Shown: positions 16,733-25,078, counted from the stretch's first letter. The stretch: 64,000 nucleotides of DNA from Streptomyces sp. AC512_CC834 (GCF_019049325.1 NZ_JAGMUO010000097.1:496001-560000), one strand, 5' to 3'. Notes: generated from the sequence alone by a model not told the origin. A program made the numbers and translations.

Positions 16733-17422
16733 TTACCCGGCGGCCACCGCGCGGCACTCCGGGTGGCCCCAGCCCTGGTCGTTCTTGGCGATGGACTCGC
16801 CGGCCGCGTACGAGCGGCCGCACATGCAGCGCCCGGGGAACTTCGCCTTGAGGGTGCGGGCCGAGGCGCCGCCGCCCTTGCGGGCCGTGCCGGGCGCCCG
16901 GCGCGGTGCCTTCCGGGCCGCGGGGACGTCCGGTGCGGGCGGCGGCTGAGGGGAGCCGAGGCCGCTGCCCGCGGGCTCCTGGACCACGGCGGCCTGGCTG
17001 GCTGCGCGGTCGGCGAAGTCGTTGAGCCGGTCGCCGTCGACCTGGTGGGCGGGCACGTAGCGGAAATCGACCGAGCGGCCGTCGAGCAGCTCGTCGATGC
17101 GCACGACCAGCTCCTGGTTGGCGACCGGCTTGCCGGCTGCCGTCTTCCAGCCGTTGCGCTTCCAGCCGGGCAGCCAGGTGGTGACGGCCTTCATGGCGTA
17201 CTGCGAGTCCATGCGGACCTCCAGCGGTACGCCGGGGTCGGTCGACGCCAGCAGGCGCTCCAGCGCCGTGAGTTCGGCGATGTTGTTGGTGGCCCTGCCG
17301 AGCGGGCCGGCCTCCCAGCGGACCGGGCTCTCGGACGCGTCGGCGACCACCCAGGCCCAGCCGGCCGGACCCGGGTTTCCCTTCGAGGCGCCGTCGCACG
17401 CGGCCACTACACGTTCACGCAT
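16733..17422 (-). CDS. rnhA: Ribonuclease HI with a C-terminal Cys/His motif
   Basis: About 229 residues. The N-terminal 145 residues are RNase HI, with all four carboxylates: ACDGASKGNPG, NNIAELTALE, MDSQYAMK and NDFADRAAS. It cleaves the RNA strand of RNA/DNA hybrids. A Pro/Ala-rich linker follows, then a tail of about 35 residues with CMC and WGHPEC, a possible zinc site. The start is uncertain: ATG 17422 (MRERVVAACDG) or ATG 17434. Confidence 0.9.
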   Translation of the reverse strand: MRERVVAACDGASKGNPGPAGWAWVVADASESPVRWEAGPLGRATNNIAELTALERLLASTDPGVPLEVRMDSQYAMKAVTTWLPGWKRNGWKTAAGKPVANQELVVRIDELLDGRSVDFRYVPAHQVDGDRLNDFADRAASQAAVVQEPAGSGLGSPQPPPAPDVPAARKAPRRAPGTARKGGGASARTLKAKFPGRCMCGRSYAAGESIAKNDQGWGHPECRAVAAG

Positions 17423-17465
17423 GCGCCCGATCATGCCATGGCCCGGCGGGGTGCCGGGACAGGGT

Positions 17466-18263
17466 TCAGGAGACGTCCGCGACCTTGGGCATCTCCCCTT
17501 CGGCCGTCGTGATGTCGATCACCGAGAAGCTCGCCCCCTGCGGGTCGCTGAGCGCCGCGAAGCGGCCGAACGGGGTGGTCGTCGGACCGAACCGCAGGAC
17601 GCCGCCGAGCTTCGTTGCGCGGGCCACCGCGTCGTCGCAGTCGGTGACGGTGAAGTAGACGTTGATGTAGGGCGGCACCTCGGGCGGGAAGTCCTCGGTC
17701 ATGGCCATGCGGCCCAGGACGGTGCGCTCGCCCAGGTCGAAGAGGCGGAAGTCCACCTGGTCGTCCTGCATCTGCTTCGCCGTGTAGGAGAAGACCTCGG
17801 GGAAGAAGGCGTCCGACTTCCCGGGCTCGCGGGTGAAGACCTCGGCCCAGCAGTACGCGCCGGGCTCGGCCATCGCCTCGAAGCCCTCGTGGGCGTCGCC
17901 CTGCCAGACGCCGAAGACGACGCCGCCCGGGTCCCGGGCCAGGCACATGGTGCCGAAGTCGCCGACCCGCATCGGCTCCAGCAGCAGTTCGCCGCCGGCC
18001 TCGCGGATCCGGCCGGCGGTCGCCGCCGCGTCCGGGGAGGCGAAGTAGAGACACCACTGGGACTGGTCCTCCTGGCCGGGCGGGGGCGGAACCACAGCGG
18101 CCACCGCCTTGCCGTCCGCGTAGCACTGGGTGTAGTCGCCGAACTCCGACGACGACTCGCCGAAGGTCCAGCCGAGGACGTCGCCATAGAAGCTCTTGGC
18201 TCCCTCGACGTCGGTGAACATCGCGTCGGCCCAGCAAGGGGCCCCTTCGGGTTGCACGGCCAT
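17466..18263 (-). CDS. VOC (glyoxalase/bleomycin-resistance-fold) protein, two domains
   Basis: A 265-residue tandem VOC protein: first module PCWADAMFTDVEGAKSFYGD with DPGGVVFGVW; second module AYCWAEVFTREPGKSDAFFP with DPQGASFSVI. The fold holds a metal or small ligand; the reaction is unknown. ATG 18263 has AGGAGG upstream, so the 20-residue longer reading is rejected. Confidence 0.9.
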   Translation of the reverse strand: MAVQPEGAPCWADAMFTDVEGAKSFYGDVLGWTFGESSSEFGDYTQCYADGKAVAAVVPPPPGQEDQSQWCLYFASPDAAATAGRIREAGGELLLEPMRVGDFGTMCLARDPGGVVFGVWQGDAHEGFEAMAEPGAYCWAEVFTREPGKSDAFFPEVFSYTAKQMQDDQVDFRLFDLGERTVLGRMAMTEDFPPEVPPYINVYFTVTDCDDAVARATKLGGVLRFGPTTTPFGRFAALSDPQGASFSVIDITTAEGEMPKVADVS

Positions 18264-18353
18264 GGCTGCCGCCTCCTGTGCGGACGAACGGTCGGGAACG
18301 GTTCGGTTTCTCACGCTAGCCATCCCGTCCCCGCCCCGCGCGCCGGCGGCGGG

Positions 18354-18836
<483 letters not shown>

Positions 18837-18916
18837 GACTACCTCCTGGGCGTGGAACACGGTCACCACTGTCGACCGGCGCGGGCCGCGGAACTCATCG
18901 CTCTGCTGGTGGCGAA

Positions 18917-18931
18917 TCTGCCGCGGGCAGA
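18917..18931. promoter_or_regulatory. PopR-type operator in front of clpP3
   Basis: Perfect inverted repeat TCTGCC-GCG-GGCAGA in the 225-bp divergent region between the PhnB-like gene and clpP3. It matches the core of the PopR palindrome reported for S. lividans clpP3 (TTCTGCC-N3-GGCAGAA, from memory). It lies about 130 bases before the clpP3 start. Confidence 0.7.
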
Positions 18932-19061
18932 GAAAGCCCCGGCCGGGGCCGCGGCGGGCGGAGAGTGGACGAACCGCGGCCCCATCGGCCGCGAACCACC
19001 CCTCTACGACCCTCTGCGAACGCCATGACCCAAGACCGCCACGACTCGACAAGGAGCGTCG

Positions 19062-19715
19062 ATGTCTCCACTCATCGCCGGCCCGTTCCCGGCCGCACTT
19101 CCCCGGGCGGAGGAGGGCGAGACCCCCGCGACCCGGTTCGACGACCAACTCGCCGCGCAGTTGCTCGCGCAGCGGATCGTGCTGCTGGGCACACAGGTCG
19201 ACGAGGTCTCCGCGAACCGGGTCTGCGCCCAGTTGCTGATCCTCTCCGCGGAGGACTCGCGCACCGACATCAGCCTGTACGTCAACAGCCCGGGCGGCTC
19301 CGTGCACGCGGGGCTCGCCATATACGACACGATGCGGCTGATCCCCAACGACGTCTCCACGCTCGCCATGGGGTTCGCCGCCAGCATGGGGCAGTTCCTG
19401 CTCAGCGTCGGTGCGGCGGGCAAGCGCTACGCCCTGCCGAACGCGCGGGTCATGATGCACCAGCCGTCGGCGGGCATCGGCGGCACCACCGCCGACATCG
19501 AGATCCAGGCGGACAACCTGGACTTTACCAAGCGGACCATCGAGCGGATCACCGCCGAGCACACCGGGCAGAGCCCGGAGACCATCTCCCGGGACGGGGA
19601 CCGCGACCGCTGGTTCACGGCCGAGGAGGCCAGGGAGTACGGAATGGTGGACCAGGTCGTGCAGTCCCTCGCGGACGTGCGGCCGGCCGCCACCAGGCGA
19701 CGGATGGGGCTGTGA
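19062..19715 (+). CDS. clpP3: ATP-dependent Clp protease proteolytic subunit, ClpP3 type
   Basis: A 217-residue ClpP with a complete catalytic triad: S108 in GFAASMG, H133 in MMHQP, D182 in RDRWFT. It also has the oxyanion and handle motifs NSPGGS and AIYDTMRLI. ClpP rings degrade proteins delivered by Clp ATPases. Streptomyces has two such operons; clpP3-clpP4 is normally induced by PopR when ClpP1P2 is impaired. The downstream popR-like gene and the upstream palindrome support this assignment. GGAG precedes the ATG by six bases; the clpP4 start follows its stop by one base. Confidence 0.88.
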   Translation: MSPLIAGPFPAALPRAEEGETPATRFDDQLAAQLLAQRIVLLGTQVDEVSANRVCAQLLILSAEDSRTDISLYVNSPGGSVHAGLAIYDTMRLIPNDVSTLAMGFAASMGQFLLSVGAAGKRYALPNARVMMHQPSAGIGGTTADIEIQADNLDFTKRTIERITAEHTGQSPETISRDGDRDRWFTAEEAREYGMVDQVVQSLADVRPAATRRRMGL

Positions 19716-19716
19716 C

Positions 19717-20319
19717 ATGGGGAGCTACACGATTCCGAACGTCGTCGAGCGTACCCCGCAGGGCGAGCGGTCCTACGACGTGTTCAGCCGGCTGCTGTCG
19801 GAGCGGATCATCTTCCTGGGGACCGACATCGACGACGGCGTGGCCAACGTCGTGATCGCGCAGCTCCTCCATCTGGAGTCGTCGGCCCCGGAGCGCGAGA
19901 TCGCCGTCTACATCAACTCCCCCGGCGGCTCGTTCACGTCGCTGATGGCGATCTACGACACGATGACGTTCGTGCAGGCGCCGATCTCGACGTTCTGTGT
20001 CGGGCAGGCGGCGTCCACGGCGGCCGTGCTGCTGGCGGGCGGTGATCCCGGACGGCGGTTCGTGCTGGAGCACGCGCGGGTCCTGCTGGGGCAGCCGGCC
20101 AGCGGCGGACGCCAGGGGACGGTCTCCGACCTGGCGCTCCAGGCCAAGGAGATGGTGCGGATCCGCTCCCAGGTGGAGGAGGTGCTGGCCCGGCACACGC
20201 ACCACGACGTCGCGACGCTGCGCGCGGACATGGACCGCGACAAGGTGTTCACCGCCGAGGAGGCGGTGGCGTACGGGCTGGCGGACGAGGTGCTGGCGCG
20301 GCGCCTGGCGCGGGTGTGA
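19717..20319 (+). CDS. clpP4: ClpP4-type protease subunit lacking the catalytic histidine
   Basis: A 200-residue ClpP homologue aligned to ClpP3 without gaps across the active site. S100 (GQAAST) and D175 (DRDKVFT) are present, but the catalytic-His position, 25 residues after Ser in both, is Gly (G125 in VLLGQP against MMHQP in ClpP3). The DNA reads CTG CTG GGG CAG. It may be a structural ring subunit that works only mixed with ClpP3. It is co-transcribed with clpP3, and a strong hairpin follows. Confidence 0.88.
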   Translation: MGSYTIPNVVERTPQGERSYDVFSRLLSERIIFLGTDIDDGVANVVIAQLLHLESSAPEREIAVYINSPGGSFTSLMAIYDTMTFVQAPISTFCVGQAASTAAVLLAGGDPGRRFVLEHARVLLGQPASGGRQGTVSDLALQAKEMVRIRSQVEEVLARHTHHDVATLRADMDRDKVFTAEEAVAYGLADEVLARRLARV

Positions 20320-20324
20320 GAGAC

Positions 20325-20360
20325 CGGGCCGGCGTCCCGCCTCGGCGGGGCGCCGGCCCG
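20325..20360 (+). terminator. Hairpin terminator after clpP4
   Basis: Arms 20325-20341 and 20344-20360, 17 bp with one mismatch and a two-base loop, six bases after the clpP4 stop and before the convergent popR gene. There is no U tract, as is common in Streptomyces. Confidence 0.75.
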
Positions 20361-20383
20361 TGCGTGCTCCAGGGGCCGGACAG

Positions 20384-20416
20384 GTCCTGGGCGAGTCCCA
20401 GGCGTGTCCTAGGCGG
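20384..20416. repeat. 11-bp tandem repeat across the popR stop codon
   Basis: Three units: GTCCTGGGCGA, GTCCCAGGCGT, GTCCTAGGCGG. The third contains CTA (20409-20411), the popR stop on the minus strand. Confidence 0.7.
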
Positions 20417-20840
20417 CCAGGCACATCCCGTCGAACCGGGTGCCGGAGGTGCCCCGGCCCGGTCCTCGCGTGCCGGTGTGCCGGGAGGTGAGACGGAGCA
20501 ACTCCCCCTGGGCCCGGGCCAGCAGGTCGCCCAGGCCAAGTCCGAGGGCGCCCGCGGCGGCGGCCAGCACCTCCGAGGACGCCTCTTTGCGGCCGCGCTC
20601 CACCTCCGACAGGTACGGCATGGAGATCCGGGCGCTCTGCGCGACCTCCTTCAGCGTGCGCTCCTGGTCGAGGCGTTCACGCCGCAGGACGTCCCCGACC
20701 AGATCCCGCCACAGGGGCTCCCGGACGGTGGGCGGCCTCCGCTCCGGGGGAACCGGCGGGGCGGCGGGACGGGCTCCGGGGCGCGCGGCCTGCGGGCGCA
20801 GCGGAATGACGCGGGCTTCGTTCGGCACGTGGCTGGTCAC
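20409..20840 (-). CDS. popR: XRE-family regulator, PopR/ClgR-like
   Basis: About 143 residues with a central helix-turn-helix (about 65-120: RTLKEVAQSARISMPYLSEV, ERGRKEASSEVLAAAAGALG), the arrangement of ClgR/PopR activators. It ends in Leu-Ala-Ala; terminal alanines mark ClgR and PopR for ClpP1P2 degradation in S. lividans. It sits tail-to-tail with clpP4, and a matching palindrome lies before clpP3, so its probable role is activation of clpP3P4. GTG 20840 is six bases after TAGGCT (leaderless); GTG 20846 is the longer alternative. Confidence 0.8.
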   Translation of the reverse strand: MTSHVPNEARVIPLRPQAARPGARPAAPPVPPERRPPTVREPLWRDLVGDVLRRERLDQERTLKEVAQSARISMPYLSEVERGRKEASSEVLAAAAGALGLGLGDLLARAQGELLRLTSRHTGTRGPGRGTSGTRFDGMCLAA

Positions 20841-20852
20841 CTCCACAGCCTA
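20840..20852 (-). promoter_or_regulatory. Leaderless promoter element of popR
   Basis: On the minus strand TAGGCT (20852-20847), six bases, then GTG 20840: the standard spacing of a -10 box to a leaderless start. Confidence 0.55.
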
Positions 20853-20958
20853 GGATCCCGGTCGCCGCACGGAAGGGCGCGGCGTTCCGCCCTCAGGGAA
20901 ATCCGGGGCAGTTCCCGGGTGCGGGACACCACGCGCGGGGCTACGCTCAATACGGGAG

Positions 20959-20983
20959 GCATGTGCTGCCGCGACCCGGGTAC
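20959..20983 (+). promoter_or_regulatory. SigB-type promoter candidate of sigL
   Basis: GCAT (20959-20962), 15 bases, GGGTAC (20978-20983), fitting GNNT-N14-16-GGGTAY. It ends 35 bases before GTG 21019. From memory, sigL of S. coelicolor depends on SigB during osmotic stress, which agrees. Confidence 0.65.
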
Positions 20984-21018
20984 CCGCAAGCGGGAAGAGC
21001 CTAGGGAGACGTCGAATC

Positions 21019-21939
21019 GTGACTTTCGTGGGAGAGGCAATGGAGACCGCCGTGGTCCGGCCGAAGGCGCAAGTTGTCGAGAAAGCCGCCGGGGGCGGGA
21101 CGGATGACGGATCGCTGCACGGATCACTGCGGGGTGTGATCGACCCCCGCACCGTGGCACCGCGTGACGCGCGGCAGCTCTCCCGCCAGTTCTTCCGGCG
21201 TCTGACGGAGCTCGAAGAGGGCACGCACGAACACCAGTACGCGCGCAACACGCTGATCGAGATGAACATGTCGCTCGTGCGGTTCGCCGCCGGCCGCTTC
21301 CGGGGCCGCGGGGACGACATGGAGGACATCGTCCAGACCGGCATGATCGGTCTGATCAAGGCCATCGACCGCTTCGAGCTGTCGCGCGAGGTCGAGTTCA
21401 CGTCCTTCGCGCTGCCGTACATCGTCGGTGAGATCAAGCGGTTCTTCCGGGACACCACCTGGGCGGTGCACGTGCCGCGGCGGCTTCAGGAGCTGCGCGT
21501 GGAGCTGGCCAGGGCCCGCGAGGAGCTCTCCTCCCGCCTGGACCGCGAGCCCACCGTCGCTGAACTCGCCACGCTGATGAACATCGGCGAGACCGAGGTG
21601 GTCGAGGGCCAGATCGCGTCCAACGGCTACAACTCCTCGTCGCTGGACGCCGCGCTGACCGGTGACGGGCCCGAGAACGGCGAGTCGGTGCTGGCCGACT
21701 TCATCGGTGTGGAGGAGGACGGGCTGCGGCTCGTCGAGGACTTCCACTCGCTGGCCCCGCTGATGGCCGAGCTGAGCGAGCGCGACCGTCGGATCATCCA
21801 CATGCGGTTCGTGGAGGAGGCCACCCAGGCGGAGATCGGTGAACAGCTCGGCTGCTCGCAGATGCACGTCTCCCGGCTGATCAAGCGGATCATCACCCGG
21901 CTGCGCGAGGGCATGCTGGGCGAACTCGGCTGCGCCTGA
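21019..21939 (+). CDS. sigL: SigB/SigF/SigG-family RNA polymerase sigma factor, probably SigL
   Basis: A 306-residue sigma-70 family protein of the SigB/F/G group with regions 2, 3 and 4: YARNTLIEMNMSLVRFAAGR, DMEDIVQTGMIGLIKAIDRF, FTSFALPYIVGEIKRFFRDT, WAVHVPRRLQELR, and the region 4 helix-turn-helix TQAEIGEQLGCSQMHVSRLI. It directs stress and differentiation transcription. The name SigL rests on position beside popR-clpP3P4 and the SigB-type promoter; the paralogues are similar. The start is GTG 21019 or ATG 21040, the latter behind GGGAG. A divergent anti-sigma-type ATPase lies just downstream. Confidence 0.85.
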   Translation: MTFVGEAMETAVVRPKAQVVEKAAGGGTDDGSLHGSLRGVIDPRTVAPRDARQLSRQFFRRLTELEEGTHEHQYARNTLIEMNMSLVRFAAGRFRGRGDDMEDIVQTGMIGLIKAIDRFELSREVEFTSFALPYIVGEIKRFFRDTTWAVHVPRRLQELRVELARAREELSSRLDREPTVAELATLMNIGETEVVEGQIASNGYNSSSLDAALTGDGPENGESVLADFIGVEEDGLRLVEDFHSLAPLMAELSERDRRIIHMRFVEEATQAEIGEQLGCSQMHVSRLIKRIITRLREGMLGELGCA

Positions 21940-21976
21940 CGGCGCCACTGTCCCGCGCCGCACGTCGGCCGGTGCC

Positions 21977-22015
21977 CTTCACCCCTCCGCTTCACCCCTC
22001 CGCTTCACCCCTCGG
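21977..22015. repeat. 13-bp tandem repeat containing the anti-sigma gene's stop codon
   Basis: CTTCACCCCTCCG at 21977-21989 and 21990-22002, with a one-mismatch third copy at 22003-22015. The third copy carries TCA (22005-22007), the TGA stop of the minus-strand ATPase gene; the same triplet recurs in the other two. Confidence 0.85.
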
Positions 22016-22460
22016 TGAGGGGCACCACGGCCCGGACGCGCTTGCCGACGGGGACGCGTTCGACGACGACCGTCGCCACCAGGGCGTGCACGATCTCCAG
22101 TCCGTGCCGGCCGACGCGTTCGGGGTCCCGGGGGAAGCGCTCGGGCACGGCGCCGCTGCTGTCGTAGACGGTCACCGCCACCGAGGCGCCAGTCCCCTCC
22201 AACTCCAGGATGTACGGGCCCCTGCTGTGCCGGTCGGCGTTGGTGACCAGCTCGCTCACCACCAGCAGTACGGCGCCGTCGGCGCGCGGGCCGATCGTGG
22301 CGCACCACTCGGTCCTCAGTTGGTCGAGGAAGAGCGAGGCGAAGGAACGGGCCTCGGCTATGCATCCCGGCTCACCGGAGTAGTGTGCCGCCCGCCTCAG
22401 CGGTTCAACGGGTACGTCGAAACCAGTCGGAATCACTGCCCCGTCCAGGTACTCGGTCAT
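22005..22460 (-). CDS. Anti-sigma-factor-type ATP-binding protein (RsbW/SpoIIAB-like HATPase)
   Basis: A 151-residue single GHKL ATPase domain: DGAVLLVVSELVTNADRHSR (N box), VTVYDSSG (G1) and GRHGLEIVHALV (G2). In Streptomyces these small kinases sequester SigB-family factors and are countered by anti-sigma antagonists; others act as general serine kinases. It converges on sigL, making SigL a plausible partner. A SigB-type promoter lies 52 bases before the ATG. Confidence 0.85.
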   Translation of the reverse strand: MTEYLDGAVIPTGFDVPVEPLRRAAHYSGEPGCIAEARSFASLFLDQLRTEWCATIGPRADGAVLLVVSELVTNADRHSRGPYILELEGTGASVAVTVYDSSGAVPERFPRDPERVGRHGLEIVHALVATVVVERVPVGKRVRAVVPLTEG

Positions 22461-22511
22461 GCGTTTCTCTCTCGGAAGCCGGACTGGCCGGACGCTGCTG
22501 CACCAGTCCTC

Positions 22512-22536
22512 GTACCCCGACCCGCGCCGCGCAGTC
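22512..22536 (-). promoter_or_regulatory. SigB-type promoter candidate of the anti-sigma-type gene
   Basis: On the minus strand GACT (22536-22533), 15 bases, GGGTAC (22517-22512), 52 bases upstream of ATG 22460. It fits GNNT-N14-16-GGGTAY. Confidence 0.6.
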
Positions 22537-22629
22537 CCCGTCTCTTCGTAGTGCGGGCATCGTCACACTGGTGCGGGGAACCCGGAGGTCGGACAAGGGG
22601 TGCGATCGGGCGGGAAAGGGCGGTGTGCG

Positions 22630-23214
22630 ATGAACGAACTGATGGCCGCGCGGAGCCTCACCACCCGGCCGGTGGTCACCCTCGGCGGCGACGCCGTCGC
22701 CCATGTCAAGGACACCGTATGCGACGCCGACGCGGCCCGGATCACCGGTTTCACCCTGACAGGGCGGGGTCTGCTGTCCGGCCCGCTGAAGGAGGGCCTG
22801 CCGTGGACGGCCGTGTACGCGCTGGGCCACGACGCGGTGATGATCCGCGACCGGTGGGACCTGGTGAGCGCGGCGGCGATGACGGCGCACCAGCAGTTGC
22901 TGCGGGCCCGGGTGCTGGGGGCGACGGTACTGACCGAGGCGGGCGTCGAGATCGGCACGGTGCTCGACGTCGTGGTCGAGGGCGGCACCGGCGGGCGCGT
23001 CGTCGGCTTCCGGGTGGCGGCGAGCCGGCGGTTCGTGCCGGGCCACACCCGGCACCGTCGGCGGGTCTACGTGCCGCGCGGCGAGACGCTCACGGTGTCC
23101 GGCCGCACCCTCGTCCTTCCCGAGGGCGCGGTCCGGCACGTCGCGGACGACCTGCCGGGCTTCGGCGCCCTCCTCGGCGGCGTGCCCGGCCGGTGGAAGG
23201 GCTCACTGCCGTGA
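22630..23214 (+). CDS. PRC-barrel domain protein (two barrels)
   Basis: A 194-residue protein with two PRC-barrel-like repeats: residues about 8-75 (GDAVAHVKDTVCDADAARIT) and about 92-165 (AGVEIGTVLDVVVEGGTGGR). These small barrels bind RNA, photosystem or ribosome-maturation partners in other proteins; the role here is unknown. Its TGA overlaps the next gene's GTG, implying translational coupling to a second PRC protein. Confidence 0.85.
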   Translation: MNELMAARSLTTRPVVTLGGDAVAHVKDTVCDADAARITGFTLTGRGLLSGPLKEGLPWTAVYALGHDAVMIRDRWDLVSAAAMTAHQQLLRARVLGATVLTEAGVEIGTVLDVVVEGGTGGRVVGFRVAASRRFVPGHTRHRRRVYVPRGETLTVSGRTLVLPEGAVRHVADDLPGFGALLGGVPGRWKGSLP

Positions 23215-23627
23215 TGCTGTTCACCGAGGTGCGCGGGCTGCCGGTGGTGGCGCCGGACGGGGCCGGGCCGCTCGGCACCGTGACGTCCCTGACCGTCGAC
23301 ATCGCGTCCGGCACGGTGAGCCATGTCCGGCTCCGCGGCAGCCGCTTCGGCCGTCCTACGGCGCTGCCCTGGGACGCGGTGCACACGTTCGGGCCCGGCG
23401 CCGTCCGGGTCCGGTCCACCGGCGCCGTCGAGCCGGTGCGGCCCCACCACGACCTGCTGGGCCGCCGGATTCTCACCGACACGGGCGCCGAGCACGGCAC
23501 GGTGCTTGACGTGGCGTTCGACACCCGGACCGGCCGGCTCCTCGCGGTCTTCACCACCCGCGGCGAACTGTCGGCCGACCGCCTGCTGGGCCTCGGCGAC
23601 TACGCCCTGGTCGCCCGGACGGGCTGA
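23211..23627 (+). CDS. PRC-barrel domain protein
   Basis: A 138-residue companion to the preceding gene, also with two short barrel repeats: VVAPDGAGPLGTVTSLTVDI and TDTGAEHGTVLDVAFDTRTG. The start is GTG 23211, overlapping the upstream stop as GTGA, or ATG 23214. The pair probably works together; no catalytic residues are recognised. Confidence 0.8.
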   Translation: MMLFTEVRGLPVVAPDGAGPLGTVTSLTVDIASGTVSHVRLRGSRFGRPTALPWDAVHTFGPGAVRVRSTGAVEPVRPHHDLLGRRILTDTGAEHGTVLDVAFDTRTGRLLAVFTTRGELSADRLLGLGDYALVARTG

Positions 23628-23628
23628 C

Positions 23629-23658
23629 CCCGGGCCGGTCCGCCCGGGCCGGTCCGCC
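23629..23658. repeat. 14-bp tandem duplication just after a stop codon
   Basis: CCCGGGCCGGTCCGCC occurs at 23629-23644 and 23643-23658, starting two bases after the TGA of the second PRC-barrel gene. Confidence 0.7.
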
Positions 23659-23725
23659 CGGGACGCGGAACGCTGTCGTCCGACGCGGACGGACCTGTCG
23701 GCGGGCGCGCACGGCGGGGACTGCT

Positions 23726-23740
23726 TAGCGTGACAGCGTG
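23726..23740 (+). promoter_or_regulatory. Leaderless promoter element of the streptophobe gene
   Basis: TAGCGT (23726-23731), six bases, then GTG 23738. Confidence 0.6.
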
Positions 23741-25027
23741 AGTTCGCGAACCACATGGGACCCTTCCGGCCGGGCGGTCGCCCGTCACGGCTGGGCGCGG
23801 GCCCTGGCAACGGTGCTGGCCGGGCTGGTAGCCATGGGGGCCGTGGCAGCACTCGGGCTGTGGGCGGCCGGGGCCGCGGACCTGCCCGACAACGCCTTTC
23901 CCCGGGTCGTCGTGGCGACCGTCGTCACCGCGGTGGGCGGCGCGGTCGAGATGTCCGGCGACGCGGACGGGCTGGCCGACACCGACGCGGGGCTGACGGT
24001 GATGCCGCTGTCCGTCACCCTGACCGGCGCGCTGGTGATCGCCTGGGGCTTTCTGCGGCCGCTGCGCCACCGGGCCGTCGCCGGCGCCCCGGAGCTGGCG
24101 GGCTGGGCCGGGCGGATCGCCTTCCTGTGGCTGCTCGCCCTTCTCGGGATGGCCTTCGCCGCGCGGCAGACCTTCGAGGTCTCCCTCGGGGAGGGCGTGC
24201 TGAGCGACCTCGGCGACCTGTTCGGCGTCACCCCGAGGGTCGGTTTCACCACCGACGTGCCGCTGACCGTCCTCTTCGGGCTGTTGTGGCTGGCGGGGGT
24301 GCTCGTCGTGGCCCTGCTGGTCTCGCGGGGAGCGCCGCTGCCCGGGCGGCTGCCGCGGCTGCGGACGTGGGTACGGACGTCGGTGCGGCCGGCCGCGTAC
24401 GCGATGGTCGCGCTGCTGCTCGCCTACGTGGTCCTCGGCGTCGTCGTCGCCCTGGTCGTCACCGGGACACGGGGGCATCCGGCGGACACCCTCGCCGTAC
24501 TGCTGCTCGGGCTGCCGAACCTGGCGTGGCCCGCGCTCACGATCGGCCTCGGGGCGACGTGGAACGGGCGCGTGGAGGGGCCGTTCGGGCTGCCGATGCC
24601 GCAGGTGCTCGACGAGGTGCTGCGCACGCCGGACGTCTCGGCCGTGAACGTGGGCACGCTCGCCGAGCGCGACGGGCGGATGTGGTGGCTCCTGGTCGCC
24701 GCGGCGGTCCTGGTCCTGGCGGCCGGGTTCCTCATGGCGTGCCGCTCCCCGGCCGGGACACCGGCCTGGCCGCATGCCCTGCGGATGGCCGTGGCGCTGG
24801 CGCTCACGGTCCTGATGATCGGCCTCGTCGGCCGGATCTCCGCCCACTACGGGCTGTCCGTGCTCGGCATCGGCGATCTGGGCGGCGGGCTGTCCGGGCG
24901 CTTGTTCCTGCGGCCGCGACTGTGGGGTGCGGTCGGTCTCGCCCTGCTGTGGGGGCTGGTCGCCGGGTTCCTGGGCGCCCTGCTCGCGCGGTGGGTGGGC
25001 CGGCGGGCCGGCCGGGCCCGGTCCTAG
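23738..25027 (+). CDS. Streptophobe family integral membrane protein
   Basis: A 429-residue protein with about 9-10 hydrophobic helices (for example ALATVLAGLVAMGAVAALGL and MVALLLAYVVLGVVVALVV). It contains the family signature around RVVVATVVTAVGGAVEMSG and NLAWPALTIGLGATW. The streptophobe family is restricted to Streptomyces and relatives and has no known function. The start is a leaderless GTG behind TAGCGT. Confidence 0.88.
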   Translation: MSSRTTWDPSGRAVARHGWARALATVLAGLVAMGAVAALGLWAAGAADLPDNAFPRVVVATVVTAVGGAVEMSGDADGLADTDAGLTVMPLSVTLTGALVIAWGFLRPLRHRAVAGAPELAGWAGRIAFLWLLALLGMAFAARQTFEVSLGEGVLSDLGDLFGVTPRVGFTTDVPLTVLFGLLWLAGVLVVALLVSRGAPLPGRLPRLRTWVRTSVRPAAYAMVALLLAYVVLGVVVALVVTGTRGHPADTLAVLLLGLPNLAWPALTIGLGATWNGRVEGPFGLPMPQVLDEVLRTPDVSAVNVGTLAERDGRMWWLLVAAAVLVLAAGFLMACRSPAGTPAWPHALRMAVALALTVLMIGLVGRISAHYGLSVLGIGDLGGGLSGRLFLRPRLWGAVGLALLWGLVAGFLGALLARWVGRRAGRARS

Positions 25028-25078
25028 GGGTGCCCCGGGGGTGTCCCAGGCGTGTCCCGGGGGCGCTTCGCAAGGTGT

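Noticed and set aside
14000..17512. 1170-codon open frame on the plus strand
   Set aside because: Runs antisense to four supported minus-strand genes with full motifs.
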